Of a DNA stretch of 64,000 nt, positions 8,778-16,772 are shown in pieces. Made by a program: the position numbers and the translations under genes. Each line of letters starts with the position of its first letter. Within the stretch, counting starts at the first letter, position 1. The notes under the pieces were generated by a model that ran no database searches, was not told where the DNA came from, and saw only the letters and a program-made list of their open reading frames with translations. The DNA comes from Salimicrobium flavidum. GTDB taxonomy: Bacteria; Bacillota; Bacilli; Bacillales; Halobacillaceae. The DNA is taken from contig NZ_FTOC01000002.1 in the NCBI RefSeq assembly GCF_900156645.1, positions 62,001-126,000 on the forward strand, written 5' to 3'.

Positions 8778-8950
8778 CCTCTGTTAAAGCCTATTGTTGA
8801 TGATAGGAACGGAAGGTGGAAACGCCTGTGGAACTAGCATGGAGGAAAATCACCTGTATCGATCAGAGGGAGATACGGGAAGTTTCCGCCATGTCCGCGG
8901 CAAACTTCTACCTGAAGAGAAGAATATCAACAACAAATGACAACAGAGCC
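8778..8950 (+). repeat. MITE-like dispersed repeat, copy A
   Basis: About 173 bp with imperfect terminal inverted repeats (CTCTGTTAAAGCC at the left; the reverse complement of AACAGAGCC at the right). An internal stem CCTGTATC / GATACGGG is also seen. Copies B (34045-34194) and C (41329-41502) are in opposite orientation. It contains a fortuitous 47-codon open frame. It matches the general type of intergenic repeat common in Bacillaceae genomes (outer TCTGTTAAAGCC, inner GGAGACGCCTG box). Confidence 0.8.
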
Positions 8951-8971
8951 AATTAAAAAGGAGTGATTTCT

Positions 8972-9619
8972 ATGAAAAAGGTGTTGGTTGTCGGAGCGAA
9001 TGGGCAAATCGGCAGACATGTAGTCCGTTTGCTTCAGGAAAGCGAGCATTTTGAAGCGAAAGCGATGATCCGTGACAAAACGCAAAGTCCCTATTTTGAA
9101 GAAATGGGGGCAGGTGTCGCAGTCGCTGACCTCGAAGATGAGATTGATGTACTGGCCGGTCTGATGGATGATGTGGACGCCGTTGTTTTCGCGGCGGGGT
9201 CCGGGCCTGATACCGGCAAAGACAAAACGATCATGATCGACCTGGACGGAGCGGTGAAGATGATGGAAGCCGCCAAACAAAAAGGTGTGAGCCGGTTTGC
9301 ACTTATCAGTTCCTTTGATACAAGACGTGGTCACTGGGGCGGAGAAGGATTCCGACCTTACGCAGCGTGTAAGTTTTATGCGGACGAGTGGCTCCGTTCT
9401 TCAGGCCTGGAGTACACGATCATTCATCCGGGTCGACTGACGAATGAGGCAGGAACCGGTAAGGTGAATGCTGCTGTTGAGGTCACACGTGATGAAATAC
9501 CCCGCGAAGACGTAGCCAAAGTCATTGTGGAAACGTTGAACAGCGACAGCCTGATTAATAAAGAGTTCCAGGTGACCAAAGGGGAGACCCCGATTCTCGA
9601 TGCTCTGAAAACGATTTGA
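8972..9619 (+). CDS. NAD(P)-binding SDR-family protein (YhfK-like)
   Basis: 215 residues from ATG 8972, which lies 8 bases after AAAGGAG. The N-terminus MKKVLVVGANGQIGRHVV contains the GxxGxxG dinucleotide motif of atypical SDRs. VVFAAGSGPDTG near residue 75 and the AYA-type segment PYAACKFYADEWL are typical of the B. subtilis YhfK/YwnB group. Expected to be a cytosolic NAD(P)H-linked reductase of unknown substrate. A bidirectional terminator follows. Confidence 0.82.
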   Translation: MKKVLVVGANGQIGRHVVRLLQESEHFEAKAMIRDKTQSPYFEEMGAGVAVADLEDEIDVLAGLMDDVDAVVFAAGSGPDTGKDKTIMIDLDGAVKMMEAAKQKGVSRFALISSFDTRRGHWGGEGFRPYAACKFYADEWLRSSGLEYTIIHPGRLTNEAGTGKVNAAVEVTRDEIPREDVAKVIVETLNSDSLINKEFQVTKGETPILDALKTI

Positions 9620-9623
9620 AGAT

Positions 9624-9672
9624 AAAAAAATCCTGTACGGCTTTTATCAGTCGGACAGGATTTTTCTTTTTC
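9624..9672 (+). terminator. Bidirectional terminator between converging genes
   Basis: Stem AAAAATCCTGT / ACAGGATTTTT around a 19-base loop, with A-run upstream and T-run downstream, so it can serve both the SDR gene and the stress-protein gene on the minus strand. Confidence 0.8.
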
Positions 9673-10383
9673 TTATTTTTTGTTGTGACGATCCGAACGC
9701 GTCTCTGTAGTCGAGTTCTGATCATGGATTTCCGGGTTGAATGGTTCTTTTTTGTTGTCGTGGTTATGATCGTTATGGTGCTCATCATGGTCATTATTAT
9801 GGTCATGATCGTGATGATCATCGTCATGATGAGAGTTCTGGACATGTTCCGGATACATCGATTTGTTTTCGGTGCGATTCGTGAGGAACGTGCGGTACAC
9901 ACTGTCTGCATGTTTTTCGGAAGCTTCAACAAGTACGATGATTTTCCCGTCTTTCAGGTGTCCTTCGTATTGTTTCGCCTGTTCTTTTGGCATGCCCATA
10001 CCGACGAGGGCTCCGACGAGACCACCGCCACCGGCTCCGACTCCGGCGCCTGTCAGGGCGGAGGCGAGCGGACCTGCAGCAGCGATCTGACCGATTCCAG
10101 GAATCGCTAGAAGCCCAAGTCCGACGACGAGACCACTCACCCCACCGAGCACGCCACCGGAAGCGGCACCGATACCTGCGCCTTTTCCTGCATTTTCGCC
10201 ACGTCCTCCTTTGTTGGAGGTAACGCCCGTGTCTGTTTCATCTTCGAGTACGTTGACTTTACTTTTATCCTGGGCGAAAACAGAAATGTCTTTCGCTTCA
10301 TACCCCTGTTTCGTCAATCCGTGGATTGCTTGTTCTGCATCTCCGACGTGCGAAAAAACGCCGCCGATCAAATGATTAGCCAA
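9673..10383 (-). CDS. General stress protein (GSP17M/YflT N-domain) with glycine zipper and His-rich tail
   Basis: 236 residues in three parts. Residues 1-45 are the YflT/GSP17M-type domain (GGVFSHVGDAEQAIHGL...DISVFAQD). Residues 60-140 are a Gly/Ala-rich hydrophobic zipper that could insert in or associate with membrane. Residues about 180-236 carry a run of about 25 residues alternating His with Asp/Asn/Glu, a likely divalent metal-binding tail. B. subtilis relatives are sigma-B stress proteins. Upstream on this strand a perfect sigma-B -10 box (GGGTAT) lies about 45 bases before the start, but the matching GTTTAA is not at the right spacing. The His-rich tail is not part of the usual family and is the odd feature. 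Confidence 0.75.
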   Translation of the reverse strand: MANHLIGGVFSHVGDAEQAIHGLTKQGYEAKDISVFAQDKSKVNVLEDETDTGVTSNKGGRGENAGKGAGIGAASGGVLGGVSGLVVGLGLLAIPGIGQIAAAGPLASALTGAGVGAGGGGLVGALVGMGMPKEQAKQYEGHLKDGKIIVLVEASEKHADSVYRTFLTNRTENKSMYPEHVQNSHHDDDHHDHDHNNDHDEHHNDHNHDNKKEPFNPEIHDQNSTTETRSDRHNKK

Positions 10384-10511
10384 TTTGATTCCTCCTTAAA
10401 TTGTTCCTTAGTGGTCGATACCCGAGAGAATAAGAAATATGCAATTTTTACCTTAAAACAGGAAAAACTGCCTAGTTGTAGAAGGAGAGTGAGTGGGACA
10501 AAAATAAGTGG

Positions 10512-10540
10512 TTTACAAAATATTCAGACTCGTTTATGAT
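10512..10540 (+). promoter_or_regulatory. Sigma-A promoter of the ykoFEDC leader
   Basis: TTTACA (10512-10517), 17-base spacer, TATGAT (10535-10540). Transcription would start near 10547, just before the TPP riboswitch. Confidence 0.7.
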
Positions 10541-10573
10541 AACAGTCAAAGAACAAAAAACTGCATACCGTTT

Positions 10574-10665
10574 CATGCACTAGGGGAGCCTGAACAGGCT
10601 GAGAAGAACACAGTTCTGACCCTTTGAACCCGATCTGGATAATACCAGCGTGGGGAAGTGCAGTC
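10574..10665 (+). promoter_or_regulatory. TPP riboswitch (THI element)
   Basis: The conserved blocks are in order: ACTAGGGGAGCC, CTGAGA, GACCCTTTGAACC, GATCTGGATAATACCAGCG and GGGGAAGTG. P1 forms between TGCAC (10576-10580) and GTGCA (10658-10662). It controls the ykoFEDC operon by transcription termination (terminator at 10697-10736). Confidence 0.97.
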
Positions 10666-10696
10666 TGAGTTACAACCAATACTCTTTTTGATGATA

Positions 10697-10736
10697 CAGA
10701 CTGCATCCCACGAACCGGGTGCAGTCTTTTTGTTTT
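10697..10736 (+). terminator. Riboswitch-controlled terminator
   Basis: Stem AGACTGCA / TGCAGTCT followed by TTTTTG and TTTTTT. The sequence TGCAGTCT also occurs at the riboswitch 3' edge (from 10660), so AGACTGCA can pair with either copy. With TPP bound, P1 sequesters the first copy and the terminator forms. Confidence 0.9.
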
Positions 10737-10761
10737 TTATTATCAAAAGGAGGAATAATAC

Positions 10762-11358
10762 ATGAGTCAACAGTGTGGAAATTCAAGAATTGCAGGATGT
10801 TCGTTTTCGGTGCACCCGATGAGTGACGAGTTCGTCGAGCATATCAAGGGGAGTCTGAAGGAAACGGATACCTCGAATGTATGGATAGACACGGACGAAG
10901 TAACGACGACGGTGCGAGGGGAAATCGAGCATGTTTTTGATGTTACGAGAGCTGTCTATCTGCAAATCGCCCGTAGCGGAGTCCATGTCGCGTTCAATGC
11001 CACCTATTCGATCGGTTGTCCGGGTGACTCCGAGGGAGATCAGTATACCGGGGATATCGGTGATCCCGCCAATGGGCTACGTGACGTAAAACAGAATACG
11101 AATGCGAAATTTTCCCTTTATCCGATGGGGGGAGGAGATTATATGGATGTCATTTACCGGGAGATCGACCGGATGAAAGAAAAAGGGATCGAAGTCTCTG
11201 CCGCTCATTACGCGACGAAACTGTCAGGAGATGTGAATGCTATGTTCGAAGGCCTGGAGGACGTGTTCTGCGAAACGGAAAAAAGCGGTTCTTCCCATAC
11301 AGTGATGACGGTGACGATGTCTGCGAACAGTCCATCCGAGAAAGGGAAACGTTCATGA
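10762..11358 (+). CDS. ykoF: YkoF, thiamine/HMP-binding protein
   Basis: 198 residues. YkoF proteins carry two tandem ferredoxin-like (ACT-like) repeats that bind thiamine or its pyrimidine moiety in the cytoplasm. Here the repeats are visible as AGCSFSVHPMSDEFVEHI (residues 10-27) and AKFSLYPMGGGDYMDVIYRE (about 113-132). It is the first gene after the TPP riboswitch and ATGA-coupled to ykoE. It probably assists or buffers substrate brought in by YkoEDC. An AAAGGAGGAATAAT ribosome site sets ATG 10762. Confidence 0.93.
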   Translation: MSQQCGNSRIAGCSFSVHPMSDEFVEHIKGSLKETDTSNVWIDTDEVTTTVRGEIEHVFDVTRAVYLQIARSGVHVAFNATYSIGCPGDSEGDQYTGDIGDPANGLRDVKQNTNAKFSLYPMGGGDYMDVIYREIDRMKEKGIEVSAAHYATKLSGDVNAMFEGLEDVFCETEKSGSSHTVMTVTMSANSPSEKGKRS

Positions 11359-11933
11359 AGAACTGGAAACTGAAAGAAATCGTCGTCATGTCCGTGCTGT
11401 CTGTCGTATTTGCAGTCGTATACCTCGCTTTTTTGCCGGTCGGAAAAGTGCTCGTCGGCTTCTTCGGCCCGATCGGCTATGATTTCATCTTCGGTATCTG
11501 GTTCATCGTGTCGATCATCGCCGCGTATATCATCCGTAAACCGGGAGCGGCATTTTTATCGGAGACGATTGCTGCGACGGTCGAGGTGCTGCTTGGAAAT
11601 GCCGTGGGTCCGATGCTCATTATAAGCGGGATGATCCAGGGACTCGGTGCGGAATCGGCATTCGCCATCACCCGGTATCGCAGTTATACGCTCCCGACAC
11701 TCATTTTTGCCGGTATGATGGCCGGAGTGTTCAGCTTCGCGTGGGGATACTTCCAGTCCGGATTCGCGGCCCTGGCCGGAGGATACGTCCTTCTCATGTT
11801 CATCACCCGGGTCCTCAGTGGAGCCCTGCTTGCAGGGGTGGCTGGAAAATTGCTGAGTGATGCTCTGGCGAAAACAGGCGTCCTCTCCGGGTTCGCTCTC
11901 GGCAAGGAAAAACGGAAGAAGCATGTCGCATGA
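11355..11933 (+). CDS. ykoE: YkoE, substrate-binding membrane component of HMP/thiamine ECF transporter
   Basis: 192-residue integral membrane protein with five to six predicted helices. The N-terminus WKLKEIVVMSVLSVVFAVVYL is typical of ECF S-components of the YkoE family. The start overlaps the ykoF stop (ATGA), and the end overlaps the ykoD start by 4 bases, indicating translational coupling. It would confer specificity for hydroxymethylpyrimidine or thiamine, consistent with TPP riboswitch control. Confidence 0.93.
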   Translation: MKNWKLKEIVVMSVLSVVFAVVYLAFLPVGKVLVGFFGPIGYDFIFGIWFIVSIIAAYIIRKPGAAFLSETIAATVEVLLGNAVGPMLIISGMIQGLGAESAFAITRYRSYTLPTLIFAGMMAGVFSFAWGYFQSGFAALAGGYVLLMFITRVLSGALLAGVAGKLLSDALAKTGVLSGFALGKEKRKKHVA

Positions 11934-13495
11934 TTGATGTTAAGAATCTGACACTTGAATATGAAGAGATGGAGAATCCGGTACTTCGTAATGTTTCTTT
12001 TACGATCGATGAAAAAGAAAGTGTATTACTCCTCGGAGCGAGCGGCTCCGGGAAGAGTACGCTCAGCCGCTGTCTGACGGGTCTTTACCCGAGGGAACTG
12101 GACGGTTCGATGGAAGGAGAGGTCCGTGTCGCCGGGAAAAAAGTGGACGGAGCGTCGCCGGGGGCAATCAGCCGTCATGTCGGTATTGTGTTTCAGGACC
12201 CGGAGACGCAGTTCTGCATGCTTACTGCAGAAGACGAGGTGGCTTTCGGTCTTGAAAACCTCGGCACAGCTCCGGAATTGATGGAAGGAAAAGTGGATAC
12301 CGCTCTAGAGGAAGTGGGGCTTCTTCCGAAAAAAGGCCGGACCATCACCTCCCTCTCCGGCGGAGAAAAACAGAAGCTGGCGCTTGCCTGTATCCTTGCG
12401 ATGCGCCCGCCGGTCATTATCCTCGATGAACCGACTGCGAATCTGGATCCGGTAGCTACGGATGATTTCGTTGCCCTGCTCGAGAGGCTGAAACTGGAGA
12501 AGGACGTGACACTTTTTGTCATTGAACATGATCTGGATCCATGGTTATCGATCACGGATCGGGTGCTGATGCTGGATAGAGAGGGGCAACTGTTTTATGA
12601 CGGCCCGCTCCGGGAAGGAATCGATCGCTACGCCCCGATACTGCATGAAGAGGGGATTGCCGTACCCCAGACGGTGAAGCTTGCGGTGGAGGAAGGGGCC
12701 GCCACGCCTCCGCTTCCGCTTACAGCTCGGGAATTAGCTGGTCGTCTGCCGGTTCTCCCGGAAGTCCGTGAAAAAGAAGATGGGGAAAGAGCTTTGCTGC
12801 AGACGGAAAAGGTGAACTTCAAATCGATTCTCCACGCCATTGATATAACGCTTCCTGAAGGTTCCTTCACCGCTGTCACCGGGCCGAACGGAAGTGGAAA
12901 GACGACCCTGTGCCGGGTGCTTGCAGGCATCGAGTCTCCGACTTCGGGGCGTATGCTGCATTCGTTTCCGAAAAAAGAGTGGTTCAAGCGGGTAGGGTAC
13001 GTGTTCCAGAACCCGGAGCACCAGTTTCTCACCGACAGCGTGTGGGCGGAGGTCGCTTACAGCGGTGCCGATGAGGAAAGAGTGCGTCACCTGTTGGAGT
13101 GGTGCGGGTTATGGGAACGACGGAACCTTCACCCGTTTACGCTGAGCCAGGGAGAAAAACGGAGGCTGAGTGTTGCGACGATGCTCGTCGAGGATCAGGA
13201 TCTTCTGTTTCTTGATGAACCGACGTTCGGCCAGGACGCGCGCTCCACCCGGCGCGTGATGGATTTACTTGATGAAAAACATCGCTCGGGGACGACGATT
13301 GTCATGATCACCCATGATATGGAGCTCGTGGAACAGTATGCGACCCGTGTGGTGGCGATGAAAGACGGAGAGATAGGGTTCGATGGGCGTGCGGATGAAC
13401 TGTGGAAGAGAGATCTTGATGCATTTCAGCTGAAGCGTCCGCTCAAGGTACGATTAAAAGAAATGCAGGAGGGTGGCGTCCGTGTACCTCAATAA
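11930..13495 (+). CDS. ykoD: YkoD, duplicated ECF-type ATPase
   Basis: 521 residues formed by two fused ABC ATPase domains. Domain 1 has Walker A GASGSGKST near residue 36, signature LSGGEKQ near 142 and Walker B VIILDEP. Domain 2 has Walker A GPNGSGKTT near residue 320, signature LSQGEKRR near 404 and LLFLDEP. One polypeptide supplies both EcfA subunits for the YkoC-YkoE membrane complex. The stop overlaps the proposed ykoC start by 14 bases. Confidence 0.95.
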   Translation: MIDVKNLTLEYEEMENPVLRNVSFTIDEKESVLLLGASGSGKSTLSRCLTGLYPRELDGSMEGEVRVAGKKVDGASPGAISRHVGIVFQDPETQFCMLTAEDEVAFGLENLGTAPELMEGKVDTALEEVGLLPKKGRTITSLSGGEKQKLALACILAMRPPVIILDEPTANLDPVATDDFVALLERLKLEKDVTLFVIEHDLDPWLSITDRVLMLDREGQLFYDGPLREGIDRYAPILHEEGIAVPQTVKLAVEEGAATPPLPLTARELAGRLPVLPEVREKEDGERALLQTEKVNFKSILHAIDITLPEGSFTAVTGPNGSGKTTLCRVLAGIESPTSGRMLHSFPKKEWFKRVGYVFQNPEHQFLTDSVWAEVAYSGADEERVRHLLEWCGLWERRNLHPFTLSQGEKRRLSVATMLVEDQDLLFLDEPTFGQDARSTRRVMDLLDEKHRSGTTIVMITHDMELVEQYATRVVAMKDGEIGFDGRADELWKRDLDAFQLKRPLKVRLKEMQEGGVRVPQ

Positions 13496-14249
13496 CGTGA
13501 ATCCGAGTGTGAAGGCGCTGACCATTCTCGCCCTCGTGCTGATTCTTGCTTTGTTGTTCGACCCTGTCACTCCGGTGCTGTTTACAATGTTCACAGTGCT
13601 CATCACTTTTTTATTCGGTCGCTTCCGGAAGAAGTATTATCTGTTTTATTTTCTCCCCTTTACCATATTTGCGTTCGGAATGTTTTGGACGACGATAGCT
13701 TTTGCGGACCCGCCCCAAAACCCGGCAGAGACGATCGTTCTCCTGGGGTGGGAAGTGCCGGAGGAGAATGTCCTCGTCGCTTTATCCCTCAGCTTCCGGG
13801 TGATGGCGTTCGCTACGCTGTCGCTGTTGTTCATGTTCACGACGAATATGGTGGAGTTCCTGCTCAGTCTGATGCAGCAGCTGCGACTGCCGCCGAAACT
13901 CGCCTACGGTATCATGGCGGGATACAGATTCCTGCCGATGCTGAAGACGGAGTTCGATCAGATCCGTGCCGCTCATCGCGTGCGCGGTGTGGGTACGGAA
14001 AGCAAATGGAAGCGGTCCCGTCGATTTGCTGTTCCGCTTTTGGCCGGGGCGATCCGGAAGGCGGAGCGTACGGCGCTGGCGATGGAATCGAAAGGATTCA
14101 CCGGAAGCCGTGAGCGTACCTTTTACCGGAATCTGAAAGTCCGGGGGAAGGATTGGTTGTTTCCCGCCGGTATGGGTGCGGTACTTCTTTTTTTCATTAT
14201 CTTCAGCGTACGGTTCGGCTACTTTTCCTGGTACCAGGGACAGCTGTAA
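13482..14249 (+). CDS. ykoC: YkoC, EcfT-type transmembrane coupling protein
   Basis: 255 residues from GTG 13482, placed 8-9 bases after GCAGGAGGG; the upstream GTG 13473 sits inside that ribosome site. About five membrane helices. The cytoplasmic segment with RAAHRVRGVG and the ALAMESKGFTG motif near residue 200 is typical of EcfT proteins and contacts the ATPases. It completes the HMP/thiamine ECF transporter. A strong terminator overlaps its stop codon. Confidence 0.93.
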   Translation: MYLNNVNPSVKALTILALVLILALLFDPVTPVLFTMFTVLITFLFGRFRKKYYLFYFLPFTIFAFGMFWTTIAFADPPQNPAETIVLLGWEVPEENVLVALSLSFRVMAFATLSLLFMFTTNMVEFLLSLMQQLRLPPKLAYGIMAGYRFLPMLKTEFDQIRAAHRVRGVGTESKWKRSRRFAVPLLAGAIRKAERTALAMESKGFTGSRERTFYRNLKVRGKDWLFPAGMGAVLLFFIIFSVRFGYFSWYQGQL

Positions 14250-14294
14250 CTGCGGAATATCCGTTATCATAACGGGTGTTTCGCAGTTTTTTTG
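14248..14294 (+). terminator. Terminator of ykoFEDC
   Basis: Outer stem AACTGCG / CGCAGTT with an inner CCGTTAT / ATAACGG hairpin, followed by seven T. It begins within the ykoC stop codon. Confidence 0.9.
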
Positions 14295-14320
14295 TCAGAA
14301 GTTTTTAAGGGGGAATCTAT

Positions 14321-14953
14321 TCAGGATTTCGTATACAGGAGCTGGAGTCCCATCGCGATGAATACGACTCCCGTCGCTTTATTGAGAATCAATCCGCTTC
14401 TCCCTCCGCTGCGGAGCTTCGCCGTCGTTACGGAAGCAAGAAGTGCGGTGATGAAAAACCAGATGGTCCCGGTAGTTGTGAAGATCAGACCGAGGGTGAG
14501 GAAAGACAGGGAGGCAGTCATACCGGCGTCTGCCTGTACGAACTGTGGAAGGAACGCCAGGAAAAAGACAGCGACTTTCGGGTTCGTCACATTCGTGATC
14601 ATCCCCTGGATGAAAATTTTCCGGTTCGACTGTTTCGGCAGTGTCTTCTCCTCTTCTTCTCGCTTTCGCTTCGTGAGAATCATCTGGAGACCGAGGTAAC
14701 CAAGGTAAACAGCCCCGATGATTTTGACGATGGTAAACAGGAGAGAGGACTGCATAAGAATGACGGAAAGTCCGAGAGCTGCCAGAAGGGTATGGATGAT
14801 TACGCCTGCAGAGATACCTAGAGCGGAATAAGCCCCTGCACCGAGCCCCTGGGAGGCACTTCGTGATACAATATACATGGTATCGGTTCCGGGAGTAAGG
14901 TTTAACAGGATAGCTGCGAGAATGAATGCTTCTACATTGACGAGTTCGATCAT
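14321..14953 (-). CDS. LysE/RhtB-family amino-acid exporter
   Basis: 210-residue membrane protein with about six helices. The N-terminus AFILAAILLNLTPGTDTMYIVSRS contains the LysE-family NLTPGPD-type motif. Relatives export amino acids such as lysine, homoserine or threonine; the substrate here is unknown. The gene is monocistronic. The lone TnpB insertion sequence lies about 40 bases upstream, so the element inserted just before its promoter. Confidence 0.88.
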   Translation of the reverse strand: MIELVNVEAFILAAILLNLTPGTDTMYIVSRSASQGLGAGAYSALGISAGVIIHTLLAALGLSVILMQSSLLFTIVKIIGAVYLGYLGLQMILTKRKREEEEKTLPKQSNRKIFIQGMITNVTNPKVAVFFLAFLPQFVQADAGMTASLSFLTLGLIFTTTGTIWFFITALLASVTTAKLRSGGRSGLILNKATGVVFIAMGLQLLYTKS

Positions 14954-14994
14954 GGAAGACGCCTCCTTTCTCCGCTTATTATAAGTGACATCCT

Positions 14995-15230
14995 CTCGGT
15001 ATTGAAATACCGAGCATCCAAAGTGAATACTCCCTTCGGGAGTGTACGGGAGAGGCTCACTCCAGTGGAGAACATGTCGTTAGACACGTCTTATGTTGTT
15101 CCATTTCTGACCCACCGTCATCATGACCTCTATACCTCGTGCCACGCGAGGCTCCTGGGTCGGATTCTACCGCCCAGGCACTTGGTCTATCGATGACAAA
15201 TGATTGTCATCTACACCGCCAAGCTCGTGC
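14995..15230 (-). ncRNA. Probable TnpB guide (omega/reRNA) scaffold
   Basis: In TnpB elements the RNA scaffold runs from the 3' end of tnpB through the right end and continues into flanking DNA as guide. Here the 210 bases after the tnpB stop hold hairpins (ACTCCC / GGGAGT at 15029-15043 and the right-end hairpin) and no ORF. The guide would be the bases just below about 14990, in the lysE upstream region. This is inferred from the family; no RNA evidence. Confidence 0.45.
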
Positions 15231-16311
15231 TTGTTGCTATGTTGTTGGAAGCGTTCAAATCAGCGTGATTGGAGTGACCACACTTTTTGCAGTGGAAGGT
15301 GTCCATATGCCGGTTTCCTTTTTCGGCGTAACCACACAGGAAACACTCCTGGCTAGTCTGGTAGGGGTTGATATCCACCACCGGGATGTTGTAGTCTGCT
15401 GCTTTTTCGCGGATAAACTGTTTCAGCTGGTAAAATGCCCACGAGTGAATCGTTCTGTCTGCTCGCTTCAAGCTCTTGCACGTCTTACGGATATCGTCGA
15501 GCTGTTCCATTTTAATCATAGGATTATCAAATTGACGGGCGAAATCGACAATAGCTTTGGCTAGTTTACGGTTATAGTCTTTCATCCAACGACTTTCTTT
15601 TTTACCTACGTGTTCTAAAGCACGCTGTGCCTTTTTCTTGCCTAGTGAACGGCGCAGGGAACGAAAATGACGTCGCTTAAAACCGACTTCTTTGCCGGAA
15701 AAGAATTGTCGTATGCCACTCACCGGTTCTGAAAGAACCGCAAGGTGACGTAGCCCTAAGTCTACGCCTACCGGTGTATACGCTTCATAAGGTTTATGTG
15801 TTTTCTCTGCATCTAATTCAGAACTGACTTGAACGGGTACAGCTACGTACCAGTCCCGACCTTTGCGAAGTACCTCTATAGTGCCTCGGAATTCACGGTT
15901 TTGATAGGTGAAAAACGGAAAATACGTGTGCACATATTCCGTTTCCACGACAGGGAAGGTCTTCTTTCCTTCGTTAGTGGTGAATGCGATGTACCAACGT
16001 CCGTTTTTCTCAACCGTGTTCCAGTTTTGATTATTAATCTTAATCCCAAGCGAGCTTCTGAACGTCGGAACCGTTTTCGCCAATCCCTTTTTCACATCAG
16101 AAACAGCTTTTTTGGCTTTTCGGATTCCTTCGTTCTTGATAGCGGACTTCAAATCAAAAGGAACATTCTTGGAGGAGAGTTTTTCACCAGATTGAAGACG
16201 TTCCACGCAATGATTCACACAAGAAGCGAACGTTTGTTGTTCGCACACGAATTGTTTGTGCTTCTTCTTCGAAAGGGATTTCAATCTAACGAGAAACGTT
16301 TTCGTTGCCAT
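15211..16311 (-). CDS. tnpB: TnpB, RNA-guided nuclease of an IS605-type element
   Basis: 366 residues, close to the usual 370-400. RuvC-like residues are visible: Asp in GVDLGLRHLAV (about residue 190), Glu in MIKMEQLDD (about 270) and Asp in HADLNASNNIA near the C-terminus. A zinc ribbon with two CxxC pairs (CFLCGY...CKKCGH) sits near residue 325-345. All catalytic residues are present, so the nuclease may be active. The start ATG is preceded by AAAGGAGGTGA. TnpB cuts the donor joint after excision, promoting retention of the element. It stands alone without tnpA. Confidence 0.93.
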   Translation of the reverse strand: MATKTFLVRLKSLSKKKHKQFVCEQQTFASCVNHCVERLQSGEKLSSKNVPFDLKSAIKNEGIRKAKKAVSDVKKGLAKTVPTFRSSLGIKINNQNWNTVEKNGRWYIAFTTNEGKKTFPVVETEYVHTYFPFFTYQNREFRGTIEVLRKGRDWYVAVPVQVSSELDAEKTHKPYEAYTPVGVDLGLRHLAVLSEPVSGIRQFFSGKEVGFKRRHFRSLRRSLGKKKAQRALEHVGKKESRWMKDYNRKLAKAIVDFARQFDNPMIKMEQLDDIRKTCKSLKRADRTIHSWAFYQLKQFIREKAADYNIPVVDINPYQTSQECFLCGYAEKGNRHMDTFHCKKCGHSNHADLNASNNIATSTSLAV

Positions 16312-16540
16312 GGTTGTTCACCTCCTTTCATCCATTCTATCAAACATGTGTTCGATATAACAAATAATAGCCTTTGCTTCTGCCAAATACCAAAACCTAC
16401 AAAGACCCTTAGCATTCATCCCCTCATTGAAATAAGGGGCGTTCTGCCAAATTATCCGTAAAAAGAGATGGGAATGAAACATTCTTTCTATTTTTTCGTA
16501 TGTAAGAAAAAGGTTTCACTATTAGGAAGGAGGCCCATTC

Positions 16541-16762
16541 ATGTATACAATCGTTGGTGTTCTCCTGATCGTTGCTGTTTTATCGATCCCTTTTTTCCTG
16601 GCAAGGTTGATCGATCGGCTTACAGGAAAACACAGGCGGATGCACCGGAATAAAGAGAGGGCGAGTCAGCCTCGCGGTTCAGGAGCGGCTCAGGAAGCAA
16701 GGAACGATGCGCATCGTAAAACCCAGAATGACTTCCACAGTCCGGGAGGTCCGGGAGATTAA
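16541..16762 (+). CDS. Small single-pass membrane protein, unknown function
   Basis: 73 residues: one N-terminal hydrophobic helix (TIVGVLLIVAVLSIPFFLA) followed by a strongly basic then polar tail rich in Arg, His, Gln and Gly. AGGAAGGAGG lies 7-8 bases before the ATG, supporting translation. It precedes the ASCH gene by 10 bases and may share a transcript. No family recognised. Confidence 0.65.
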   Translation: MYTIVGVLLIVAVLSIPFFLARLIDRLTGKHRRMHRNKERASQPRGSGAAQEARNDAHRKTQNDFHSPGGPGD

Positions 16763-16772
16763 AGGAGAATAA

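Larger units (their letters stand above)
14985..16445 (-). mobile_element. IS200/IS605-group element carrying only TnpB
   Basis: The element is delimited by two subterminal hairpins that share the loop ATTGAAAT but have different stems: CTCGGT / ACCGAG at 14995-15014 (right end) and CCCCT / AGGGG at 16420-16439 (left end). Such paired hairpins are recognised by the Y1 transposase TnpA in this family. No TnpA gene is present, so it could move only in trans. The exact tips are estimated to within about 10-20 bases. Confidence 0.7.

Noticed and set aside
8814-8956. 47-codon open frame on the plus strand between the two NAD(P)-binding genes
   Set aside because: It lies inside the MITE-like repeat copy A; the similar frame in copy C arises from repeat sequence, not from a protein family.
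10410-10460. Sigma-B promoter for the stress protein
   Set aside because: The -10 box GGGTAT is perfect but no GTTTAA-like -35 box occurs at 12-16 bases; not listed as a feature.
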